DNA from: Pelagicoccus sp. SDUM812002
Lineage (GTDB): Bacteria > Verrucomicrobiota > Verrucomicrobiia > Opitutales > Opitutaceae
DNA length: 64,000 bases
Assembly (NCBI RefSeq): GCF_031127835.1
Contig: NZ_JARXHX010000004.1
Coordinates: forward strand, 309,448 to 373,447
Reading direction: 5' to 3'
This document shows positions 9,399-16,850 of the stretch, in pieces. Position 1 is the first letter of the stretch, and every line of letters starts with the position of its first letter. The notes beneath the pieces were generated by a model, which saw only the letters and a list, made by a program, of their open reading frames with translations, did not search any database and was not told where the DNA came from. A program made the position numbers and the translations under genes.

Positions 9399-10544
9399 TT
9401 AGGCCCCTGAGAGTCGAGCGATCAGGTTTCGTTGAATGTCTGAAGTACCGGCGTATAATACGCCGCCAACCGAGTCTCTCAAGTCTCTCTCTGTTTGAGA
9501 TCCACTCATATAGCCAGCTGCTCCGTGGATTCGCATTGCATCCATACTTGATGCCAGGAAGGCCTCGGAGATGCACAGCTTGGTCATCGCCGCCTCTGCG
9601 GCTATCGACTTGCCTTGATCGATGAGCCAAGAGGTTTTGTACAAATGAAGTTTGCAGGTTTCGAGCCGAACTCGCATTTCGGCGATACGGTTCGATACGC
9701 TCTGGAATTGGGCGATGGGTTTCTTGAACTGCTTACGAGACTGTGTGAAGTGTACGCAGGTTTCGAGCTGTCTAGCGAGTACGCCCACTTGGGTTGCGAG
9801 GATAAGAGCTCGTTCCCACTCCATGGATTCGTTGAAGAGGCTCAGTCCCGAGCCTTCTCCACCGAGCCTAGCTTCGGCAGGTACTTGACATCGGTCGAAG
9901 CGGACATCGCCCATGGGCAACGTGCGAAGACCGAGTTTTTCCCTGTTATCCGATTTGTGAATACCGTCGCTCGGACAGTCTACCAAAAATGCGGAGAGCC
10001 CCCAAGCTCCGGCGTCAGGATCGGTTTTCGCATAGACGAGGAGCAAGTCAGCGATTGGAGCCAGGCCGATGTAGACTTTCTCGCCATTGAGAATGAATCC
10101 TGAGTCATTGGCCTCTGCCGTCGTCTCCATAGCCATAGCATCCGAGCCGGCTTGTGGCTCAGTAATACAGTCCGCAGTCATCAACTCCCCGCGAATGATC
10201 TTTGGAAGATAACGAGCTATCTGATCTTCGCTCCCAAAAGTAAATAAGGGTGGTAGGATAGTGCAAACGAGTGACGAGAAGCCGAGTGCAAGGCCATTGT
10301 CCGCACATTTGTATCCAAAGGCCTCTAGAGCGACAGCTTTGGTTAGGGTATCCCAGCCACGGCCGCCGTACTCTGTTGGTATGAAACCGCGCAGGAAGTC
10401 GCTCTGCGAAAGAGCGATCCAACCCGCTTTGTTAAAATGAGAGCTGGCATCTTCCTCAGGCGATAATTCGGAAAAGTACGTTCCGGCAACTTCAGTGGCT
10501 TCTTTCTTAGCGGCTGCTTGCTGTGCTGATAGGTCGAATTGCAT
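9399..10544 (-). CDS. Acyl-CoA-dehydrogenase-like flavoprotein (prolyl-carrier oxidase type)
   Basis: An FAD-dependent dehydrogenase of the acyl-CoA dehydrogenase fold, 381 residues from the ATG at 10544. Landmarks: TEPQAGSDAM flavin/substrate motif, GLRTLPMGDV, and the C-terminal YAGTSDIQR region in which the usual MCAD base (YEGT) is Ala. Instead there is Glu244 in a MEWERALIL helix, where isovaleryl-CoA dehydrogenase and prolyl-carrier dehydrogenases place their base. Those enzymes oxidise a carrier-tethered prolyl group to pyrrole-2-carboxyl; the flanking adenylation enzyme, carrier protein and ornithine cyclodeaminase fit that role. The frame extends to a GTG at 10622, but this would add 26 non-homologous residues and deepen the overlap with the upstream gene; the chosen ATG still overlaps it by 38 bp. 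No strong Shine-Dalgarno is visible before either start. Confidence 0.9.
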   Translation of the reverse strand: MQFDLSAQQAAAKKEATEVAGTYFSELSPEEDASSHFNKAGWIALSQSDFLRGFIPTEYGGRGWDTLTKAVALEAFGYKCADNGLALGFSSLVCTILPPLFTFGSEDQIARYLPKIIRGELMTADCITEPQAGSDAMAMETTAEANDSGFILNGEKVYIGLAPIADLLLVYAKTDPDAGAWGLSAFLVDCPSDGIHKSDNREKLGLRTLPMGDVRFDRCQVPAEARLGGEGSGLSLFNESMEWERALILATQVGVLARQLETCVHFTQSRKQFKKPIAQFQSVSNRIAEMRVRLETCKLHLYKTSWLIDQGKSIAAEAAMTKLCISEAFLASSMDAMRIHGAAGYMSGSQTERDLRDSVGGVLYAGTSDIQRNLIARLSGA

Positions 10545-11628
10545 GTTTGGCTGGAGAGGAGCCGCAGGTTGCCGCTGGTTTAGAGAGAAAGGAGTAGGGA
10601 TCGATCGGGTCTGGTGGTTCACTTTCGATTTCTATCTCAGTTCCTAAGCCCATGTCTGTAGCGAATGCGTGGAACATGAGACCCGTCATGTAATCGGCGT
10701 AGGCGTGTCCTGTAGAATCGAATACGCTTAGACCGTCCTTGGCCGTTTGTTGAAGCGCTCTTGAATTTAGCAAACCGGTAATGTCGGTACTTATCTCGTG
10801 TTCGAGCAGTTTCTGGCATTCGCCTTCAGCCATCGCTTGTTCCTTGAAATCGGGACAGACGAAACTTCGCCTCAACAGGTTGATCGGAAGCTCAATTTTG
10901 GTAGGAAAGTCGGAGCCTACCGCATTTATGTGTAGGTGGGGCTTGTTTGCGAAGTCCTTGAATAGTGGTCCGCTTCCAGGATCGGCAGAGGTACAGGTAC
11001 AAAGAATATCAGCTTTTTCCAGGAGAGTTGAAACCACGTTCGACTCCGAAACGCTTTCGACCTGGATACCCGTGAACGCTACCCGATCACTTAGCGATTT
11101 TGAAGCGTACGAGTTTGTATCGTAAGCTATGATACGCTCTATTTCAAAAAGCCGAGAGAGGGAGTGGATCTGTGTGACTGCTTGAGCTCCGCACCCGATT
11201 ACGCCAAGAGTGATGCTGGATTTACTTCTTGTCATCAATTCACTCGCAATGGCTGACATCGCACCGGTTCTGAGTGCGGTGGCAAAAGTGCCATCAAGCA
11301 AGCACTGCAGGTGTCCGGTTTGTGTATCAAAGATACCTATACTGGAAAGGATCGTTGGGAGGTCCCTTTTGATGGGGTTGGAAGGATGATACCCGACGAT
11401 CTTTAGAGACGCCTGACCCTCGTCGATGGATGCGGGCATCCACTCTAGGAGACCCAGGTCTGGATTAGAGTAGTGGATCCCAGTCCTTGTTGGGATTTGG
11501 ACGTTCTTCGCGCTAAGCTCAGTGAACGCGGTCCTAAGCCGGGAAATTAGTTCGTCCAAGAGCTCATTGAGGCCGACCTGGCTTACAATCGAATTTATAT
11601 CTTTTTGGGAGAGTATTTTTGATTGCAT
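10507..11628 (-). CDS. Ornithine cyclodeaminase / mu-crystallin family protein
   Basis: A 373-residue NAD(P)-dependent enzyme of the ornithine cyclodeaminase family, which converts L-ornithine to L-proline plus ammonia; some relatives instead catalyse other imine/amine chemistry (SbnB, alanine dehydrogenase). Seen here: ASLKIVGYHP with the family lysine, the arginine-containing DGTFATALRTGAMSA segment, the nucleotide-binding GVIGCGAQAVTQ loop, and NAVGSDFPTKIEL, which matches the catalytic-Asp region of true cyclodeaminases. The last ~25 residues are low-complexity and overlap the dehydrogenase gene. It starts 6 bp after the carrier-protein gene. Together with a prolyl-type ligase and oxidase this suggests dedicated proline supply for a pyrrole-type starter unit; that is inference. 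Confidence 0.9.
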   Translation of the reverse strand: MQSKILSQKDINSIVSQVGLNELLDELISRLRTAFTELSAKNVQIPTRTGIHYSNPDLGLLEWMPASIDEGQASLKIVGYHPSNPIKRDLPTILSSIGIFDTQTGHLQCLLDGTFATALRTGAMSAIASELMTRSKSSITLGVIGCGAQAVTQIHSLSRLFEIERIIAYDTNSYASKSLSDRVAFTGIQVESVSESNVVSTLLEKADILCTCTSADPGSGPLFKDFANKPHLHINAVGSDFPTKIELPINLLRRSFVCPDFKEQAMAEGECQKLLEHEISTDITGLLNSRALQQTAKDGLSVFDSTGHAYADYMTGLMFHAFATDMGLGTEIEIESEPPDPIDPYSFLSKPAATCGSSPAKHAIRPISTASSR

Positions 11629-11634
11629 CGGGGT

Positions 11635-11898
11635 TTAGGACGGTCGGTTGGACAGGTAACGCGTTATGGCATCTATCGATAAGAAGTTGGCTGGGATCAA
11701 GTCGCGTGGCGGGATCTTGGTATCAAAATCTCGCTCAATCTGGCTGACCAGCCGCATTGCATTGATCGAGTCTAGGAAACCTCCGGTGATGAGATTGGTA
11801 TCCGGCTCGATTTCATCCGCCTCTGCGATTGCCAGCTCATTCGTAATGATAGAAAAAATCCGTTCTGATGTTTGTTCTGGGGTCATGTAAGTAAGCAT
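11635..11898 (-). CDS. Stand-alone acyl/peptidyl carrier protein
   Basis: An 87-residue free-standing carrier protein with the phosphopantetheine attachment motif GGFLDSINAMRL; the serine is residue 44. The size and helical pattern (helix I at 9-24, the DSxN helix II, a final helix ending in RYLSN) are those of PltL/RedO-like or D-alanyl-type carriers. It lies 4 bp after the HupE-like gene and 6 bp before the cyclodeaminase gene. It probably holds the amino acid loaded by the stand-alone adenylation enzyme while the flavoprotein oxidises it, and then presents it to the condensation domain of the Asx module. The phosphopantetheinyl transferase three genes upstream is the likely activator. Confidence 0.93.
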   Translation of the reverse strand: MLTYMTPEQTSERIFSIITNELAIAEADEIEPDTNLITGGFLDSINAMRLVSQIERDFDTKIPPRDLIPANFLSIDAITRYLSNRPS

Positions 11899-11902
11899 AA
11901 TA

Positions 11903-13054
11903 CTAGAGAGCGAATGCTCTTTCGATAAACCAGTAGCCGGCGATTAGAGTGAGAACAATAGAACCGCCTTTTAAGACTACTGGGACGTACAGGGATGTTT
12001 TCCTGAGAGCAAAAATGATGGGAAAGAGGATGACGAGGATTGCCAATTGACCGAGCTCGACGCCGACGTTGAACGCTAGGATAATCAGCAGAAAGTTCTG
12101 CGTTTCCGCAATGCGGAAAGGCAGGTCCGACATAACGCTGGCAAAACCGAGACCGTGGAAAAGCCCAAGCGCAAATGTTATTGCCATCGATAAGGATTGG
12201 CTTCGGCCGAGGAAATTGTTGACCGCCACAAGAATGATCGAAAGCGCGATGACCGATTCTACCAACCTAGAGGGGAGCTGGATGAATCCTAAGCTGGCCA
12301 AAGCTAGGGTGATACTGTGGGCGATCGTGAAAATAGTTACGATTTTCAGGAGCGAATAGAGAGTCCTGCCGAGCCCGCGGGCTGGCTGCCACATTTGCTC
12401 TTGGCGAACGAGAACGATTGGCAGGGCCAGTGCCACCAAAAAGAGGATGTGGTCGATGCCGATCCAAATGTGAAGGATGCCTTGCCAGATCATGCTTGCA
12501 GGGGTCTGCACAGAAGGAGGGTTTTGAACGTCCAGGGTTTGGGTGCCGCTCGATCTGTTGTACACCATAGCGACATTCATCTGGTAGTCTTCGCTTGGCC
12601 AGACCCCCTTTTCGGTGACTACCAAGCATCGATGCATGACGTAGTCGTCTAAGAACATGGTCATCTCGATATCCAAATAGTCAGGAACGGGAGATACGGG
12701 GATATTGAAATGGTACTGGGCCCAGCCTCCTTCCCGTTCGAAGTAAGTCGTTTTTGAAATATTTAGCGGGAACTCCGATTCGCCAGCGGGGGCGATTGAT
12801 ACGTTTGATCTAATGAAGTCGATCACCGACTCGCTTGTTTCGATGATGCGTTTTTCGGTGACTACACCATTTTCCTCGATGTCGAGTCCGAGTTTCTCGG
12901 CCAGGTCGTCGATGTCGATTTCGACTCTTCCGCGAATCGAGTCTTCGAGAAATTCTAAAAAGACGTAGCTTTCGCCCTCAGCGTGAGCGGAGAGCTTGCT
13001 GGGAAGAAGGCAACCTAGCAAAAGGGTAACTGAGAAGATAAGGCGTTTTATCAT
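11903..13054 (-). CDS. HupE/UreJ-family membrane protein (putative metal importer)
   Basis: A 383-residue protein with a cleavable-looking signal peptide (1-22, ending LSA-HA), an extracytoplasmic domain (~25-190) and six hydrophobic segments from ~190. The membrane part has the His/Asp pattern of HupE/UreJ proteins: HIWIGIDHILFL in the first helix, TIAHSITLALA in the second and GLFHGLGFA in the fourth. Classical HupE/UreJ proteins move Ni2+ or Co2+; this longer form with an N-terminal domain is the HupE_UreJ_2 type, whose substrate is less clear. The stop codon lies only 4 bp before the carrier-protein start, so it belongs to the NRPS operon. With the TonB receptor upstream it could be the inner-membrane step for a metal delivered by the peptide product (inference). 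Confidence 0.87.
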   Translation of the reverse strand: MIKRLIFSVTLLLGCLLPSKLSAHAEGESYVFLEFLEDSIRGRVEIDIDDLAEKLGLDIEENGVVTEKRIIETSESVIDFIRSNVSIAPAGESEFPLNISKTTYFEREGGWAQYHFNIPVSPVPDYLDIEMTMFLDDYVMHRCLVVTEKGVWPSEDYQMNVAMVYNRSSGTQTLDVQNPPSVQTPASMIWQGILHIWIGIDHILFLVALALPIVLVRQEQMWQPARGLGRTLYSLLKIVTIFTIAHSITLALASLGFIQLPSRLVESVIALSIILVAVNNFLGRSQSLSMAITFALGLFHGLGFASVMSDLPFRIAETQNFLLIILAFNVGVELGQLAILVILFPIIFALRKTSLYVPVVLKGGSIVLTLIAGYWFIERAFAL

Positions 13055-13132
13055 GATTGGACGTTGGCGGATCGGGTTGATGGGAGGGGGTACGTAGTGG
13101 AGTTCTTCTAGGCTTTACGTGTGGGCGGCCGG

Positions 13133-13921
13133 TCAGATTCCATCGACTTTGAATATCTTTAAACCTTCGACTGGTCGAGGTACGGCAAGGGACAAGAAAA
13201 GATCCGGAGCGACTTGGGGGCAAATGAGCGTCCAGTTCTGTGGGTGGCCCCACTCGGGGTCGACGTTCAGCAATCGAAGGGGTGAGAGCGGGTAGGTTGT
13301 TAATTCGGAAAAACTTAGATCGGCATTCAACCCGATGCCTGTAGCCTTCAGCAAGGCCTCTTTCGCGGTCCAGGTCCTTAGGAATGATTCCAATTGGAGG
13401 TGCTTTGGCAATCTCCTGAACCGAGTGGCTTCGTTAGGATGGAAAAAACGATCGACCAAATCACTCGCGTCGTCGATCGGTCGACGCACTTCGAGGTCAA
13501 CGCCGAGATCGCAGTCCCAAGCTACCGCAATGCATAACTTCCCGCCGCCGTGGGAAAGGTTGAACCGGAGGCGGTTGTCCTGGCCCTCCAAATAAGGTTT
13601 CCCGCAATCGTTTCTTTTGAATTCTAGAACCTCTGGAGACCGGTTGAGGTATTTCGAGAGGATGAGTCGAGTCAGAGCCCTCGTGTTCCTACTTCGTTGC
13701 TGGTCTTTCGGGAAATGGAATCGTCTTGAGGCTTCGTACTCAGCTTCCGATATACAGGCTTGGTCTATGGAACTGTCCAAATCTGCTATCCAAAGATCGA
13801 CGGTGTCGGCACCAGCCCTGCAAAGATGCTCTCCATCGCTAACTTTGCAGTAGAGCTGAGGGTGAGTAATATCGCGATGGTCTACGTGGATTGAGGATTC
13901 TATTGAATGGATAGCCGACAC
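13133..13921 (-). CDS. Sfp-type 4'-phosphopantetheinyl transferase
   Basis: A 262-residue enzyme that transfers phosphopantetheine from CoA to the conserved serine of carrier proteins. The family signatures are present in order: GKPYLEG, FNLSHGGGKLCIAV, LGVDLEVRR (magnesium-binding Asp/Glu) and FLRTWTAKEALLKATGIGL (the WxxKEA motif). The length is that of the Sfp/Gsp group rather than the short AcpS group. It lies 78 bp upstream of the HupE-like gene on the same strand and should activate the three carrier domains encoded downstream. It may be the first gene of its own transcript, because 172 bp and a hairpin separate it from the TonB receptor gene. Confidence 0.95.
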   Translation of the reverse strand: MSAIHSIESSIHVDHRDITHPQLYCKVSDGEHLCRAGADTVDLWIADLDSSIDQACISEAEYEASRRFHFPKDQQRSRNTRALTRLILSKYLNRSPEVLEFKRNDCGKPYLEGQDNRLRFNLSHGGGKLCIAVAWDCDLGVDLEVRRPIDDASDLVDRFFHPNEATRFRRLPKHLQLESFLRTWTAKEALLKATGIGLNADLSFSELTTYPLSPLRLLNVDPEWGHPQNWTLICPQVAPDLFLSLAVPRPVEGLKIFKVDGI

Positions 13922-14040
13922 TAGTGGATGATTGGTGTAGTTTTTCTAGCGCTCGGTCTTGGGGATAGTTGAGCGACTAGGGGTGTTAATTAGGCCGAAA
14001 ACTCTTGTTTTTTATGTACTGAGATCGTTTTTAAGCGTCC

Positions 14041-14068
14041 TTCGGGACGGCAAGAGGGCCGTCCCGAA
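14041..14068. terminator. GC-rich hairpin between TonB receptor and PPTase genes
   Basis: An 11-bp perfect stem (TTCGGGACGGC / GCCGTCCCGAA) with a 6-base loop lies just after the TonB receptor stop. No clear T-tract follows on the minus strand, so it may attenuate transcription or protect the mRNA end rather than terminate fully. Confidence 0.5.
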
Positions 14069-14093
14069 AATTGAGAAACCTAGGTCCGGCAAG

Positions 14094-16142
14094 CTAAAAA
14101 AGCTTGGTTACGTTCAAGCGAAGAGAGCGAGGCTGGATTATGTGATAATGCTTGTCTTCGATTCCTCCAGCTGGTTCGCCGGGCAGCCGCGAACCGTAGA
14201 AGTAGGTGATGTCGCTGTCTTTTGTATCGAACGTGTTCAAAAGATCGAGACTGATTCGCCAATCGTCATTCTTGTATCCAACTTTCAGGTTCACAGAACC
14301 GAATGAATCGGACGTTTCGCTTCCGTCCTCGATGAGGGGGCGATCGGAGAAGTAACGATAGCGGGCTGAGCCAAACCAAGGAGAACTGGGAGCGTTGTAG
14401 TTAAGGCCAAGGCTGAGAACCGAGTCAATGGAACCGGGAATTTCATCGCCGTCAGGAGAGACATCGCTGTAGGACGCGTCGGTGAACGCTGCGTCGAGAT
14501 CGAGCGAGAGCTCATCGGTTAGTACAAAATAGTTGGCAAATTCTATGCCGACTCGTTCGCTGGGTCGCGAGGCCTCTGTGTTTCCTGCATCACCGACGTA
14601 GAGCAGCTCGGAGTCGAGATCGAGCGTCCAAAGAGCGACGGATGTGTTCGAGCGTTCCGTCCAGTGGTGGCGGATGCCGAGCTCGTAGCCTAACGATTGT
14701 ACGAGGAGATCTACGCTCTCAACTGGAGTAACGCGGTCGGAGGGGTCGATTGAAATGGTGGCGCCTCTGGCGTCATTGCTGTGAAATCCGTATCCGGCGC
14801 TGAAATAGAGCTCGGTATCATCGGTTGGCGTATAGATAGCGTTGAACTTCGGGCTGAAGAGAGTGTCGCTAGCGCTACCGGAATTCGGAGCGAAATCGCT
14901 TTCCACATCGAAGTTGAAGTAGTCGATACGAGCGCCGAAATTGGTCTTGAACTTTTCGCTCCAACTTAGGGCGGCGTCGTAGTATGCGGAGAGGCTGTAC
15001 TCATCTACGCTGTCTTCTCGGTTGGTGCTGAGAATTTGTCGAGCCTGAGTGTTGTAGAGCCCGACTTTGTCGACGGCATCGTATCGGGTTTGCAGGCCGA
15101 AGGTCTGTTGCATGTGATATCCAAACAGGTGGGCGTGCTTCATAGAGTGAGCGAGTTCGGCGCCGTAGATCGTGCGTCGGTCAGATTGCTGGAACTGGTC
15201 GCCCTCGACGGGATTATCCAGAAAGTAGGTGAAGTTAGACCACAGCGCCATGTCGTAATAGATCGTGTAAGCCGACAGTTTCGTCGTATTCTCCGCTCCG
15301 TTCTTAATGACATTTCCCGAGAGACTGTAGCGGGAGGAAGAGCCGCCCACGGTGTCGTCAATCGAGCCAAATGGCGTAATCAAGTTCTGTTGAACGGCCC
15401 GGTCTGGGATTTGGTCTGCGGAGTCCCAAGACGAATCGTATGCCATCAAGGTTACACCATACTCGAGGTCCTCGCGAGGGGCCGCGCTGTAGGTGACCAT
15501 GCCGTTAATTTTGTTCAGGTTTTCGTCGATGTCCCAAGGACCGTTGTTCACTACGTTTTCCGCTCCGAAGAGTAGCGTCCCATCGCCAACTGACTGTGAG
15601 GCGGCGCCGAATACGCGAAGGTAACCGTCCTCGCCGTAGTCGACTGAAACCATGTCCTTGTCGAGCTCTCGCATGGTTTGGATGCTCGCCGAGCCCGCCG
15701 ACGAGAAATCGCCGACCTCGGAGTAGTAGGAGCCCTTCAGATAGCTGATGTTGTCGACCAGTTCGGGAATGATAAAGTTGAGGTCTGTGTAGCCTTGCCC
15801 GTGCCCGTGGGAGACCATGTTGACGGGCATGCCGTCGATCGAGGTCGCGAAGTCTGTTCCGTGGTCGAGGTTAAAGCCGCGAAGGAAATACTGGTTCGCT
15901 TTTCCGGTGCCGCTATGCTGCGTGACGATCATTCCGGGAACAGCTTCCAGAATCTCGCCGGTGCGGAGCATCGGGCGCGTTTGAAGATCGATCTGGCCGA
16001 TCACGCCTTGCGAGGCTGAGAGCGCTTCCCCCACGAGTAGCGAGCCTCGTCCTTCGATATTAACTGTATCGAGCTCGACCACATCTTGGGCGGCTAGTGT
16101 GAAAGGAACGATTAGAAATAAGAGAGTAGGTTTAAGTGGCAT
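14094..16142 (-). CDS. TonB-dependent outer-membrane receptor (metal/metallophore type)
   Basis: A 682-residue receptor with a short signal peptide (~1-18, LAAQ), a TonB-box-like stretch (VVELDTVNI), a plug domain (about 40-165: LRTGEILEAVPGMIV, YFLRGFNLDHGTDFATSIDGMP) and a 22-strand-type barrel ending in LRLNVTKLF with a terminal Phe. The size is that of small-ligand receptors, about half that of the glycan-type receptor at 53-57 kb. The plug has the His-containing segment NMVSHGHGQGYTDLNF. I recall receptors of this kind next to HupE/UreJ genes, and a HupE-like gene is two genes downstream, which favours metal or metal-chelate uptake. An AAGG-type ribosome site precedes the ATG. No cobalamin riboswitch box was found upstream. 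Confidence 0.93.
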   Translation of the reverse strand: MPLKPTLLFLIVPFTLAAQDVVELDTVNIEGRGSLLVGEALSASQGVIGQIDLQTRPMLRTGEILEAVPGMIVTQHSGTGKANQYFLRGFNLDHGTDFATSIDGMPVNMVSHGHGQGYTDLNFIIPELVDNISYLKGSYYSEVGDFSSAGSASIQTMRELDKDMVSVDYGEDGYLRVFGAASQSVGDGTLLFGAENVVNNGPWDIDENLNKINGMVTYSAAPREDLEYGVTLMAYDSSWDSADQIPDRAVQQNLITPFGSIDDTVGGSSSRYSLSGNVIKNGAENTTKLSAYTIYYDMALWSNFTYFLDNPVEGDQFQQSDRRTIYGAELAHSMKHAHLFGYHMQQTFGLQTRYDAVDKVGLYNTQARQILSTNREDSVDEYSLSAYYDAALSWSEKFKTNFGARIDYFNFDVESDFAPNSGSASDTLFSPKFNAIYTPTDDTELYFSAGYGFHSNDARGATISIDPSDRVTPVESVDLLVQSLGYELGIRHHWTERSNTSVALWTLDLDSELLYVGDAGNTEASRPSERVGIEFANYFVLTDELSLDLDAAFTDASYSDVSPDGDEIPGSIDSVLSLGLNYNAPSSPWFGSARYRYFSDRPLIEDGSETSDSFGSVNLKVGYKNDDWRISLDLLNTFDTKDSDITYFYGSRLPGEPAGGIEDKHYHIIQPRSLRLNVTKLF

Positions 16143-16850
16143 GCCTTGAATAGGTTGGATTCTTGCGAGGGTTCGGAAGATGTACGCGCAAGAACGAGCA
16201 ACGGGTGCATACTTTTGCTAATGACAGGGATTTACCTACCTAATTTGGGGAGATTATTGCAGTTAGCACCGAAGATTGAGCAAAAAGACGGCGTCTTCGT
16301 AGTTAAAAACGAACTACTCCTAAAGAAGTAGTTCAGTTCGCTAAGCTGTTTCATGTAACCTCCAGGCCGTCACAGGTATCTAGAGGTGGCGACACTCTCC
16401 TTTCACGCCTTAGCCTCTTTCATACGAGATGAAGTATGCGATTCACAGCAGCGCTCAGTTCTCAGACAGGCCTCTTATAGCTTTCACTGTCGCAATGTTT
16501 CCTTTCATTACAATCGCAGCTCAAAGCGAATGAAGCGGATCCTAACCCCCCTGAACATTAAAAGTATCAAAATTTAGAATACGCGGTTACGGAAGACTAC
16601 ACCTTAGGCTGTCATGAACTGGCGTAAGACTGCCGCCCCTCTTCTTAGGATGAGGCTCAGAGGGAATCTTAGTAAAGAGAGGACTGATATGGACGGTGCT
16701 AGAGAGCGGGTAGTGTGGGAGCAACTTTGATATCGAGTGACGACGCCCTCCGTTTGCAAGCAAACACCGTCCCCCTCTCGAGAGTACGAGTCGGTCGGTC
16801 TGCGAGCCAACGGGATCATGCAGATCTGGCGACGACAGAGAGGTGACCTC
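16143..16850. other. Intergenic region upstream of the TonB receptor
   Basis: About 700 bp without a convincing gene. Short open frames (e.g. 16604-16819 minus) have no recognisable motif or start signal. It must hold the promoter for the minus-strand receptor/NRPS region. I searched for a B12-box or other riboswitch signature on the minus strand and saw none. Confidence 0.5.

Noticed and set aside
9394..9630. N-terminal extension of the stand-alone adenylation gene
   Set aside because: It overlaps the dehydrogenase coding end and has no homology-like sequence; the domain begins at the ATG at 9393.
9615..10103. Plus-strand open frame of 162 codons
   Set aside because: It lies wholly antisense to the acyl-CoA-dehydrogenase-like gene, whose frame has clear family motifs; the antisense frame has none.
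15036..15575. Plus-strand open frame of 179 codons
   Set aside because: It is antisense to the TonB receptor barrel and lacks motifs or a start signal.
16143..16600. Possible cobalamin riboswitch upstream of the first TonB receptor
   Set aside because: A search of the minus strand for the B12 box and GCCACTG core found no match.
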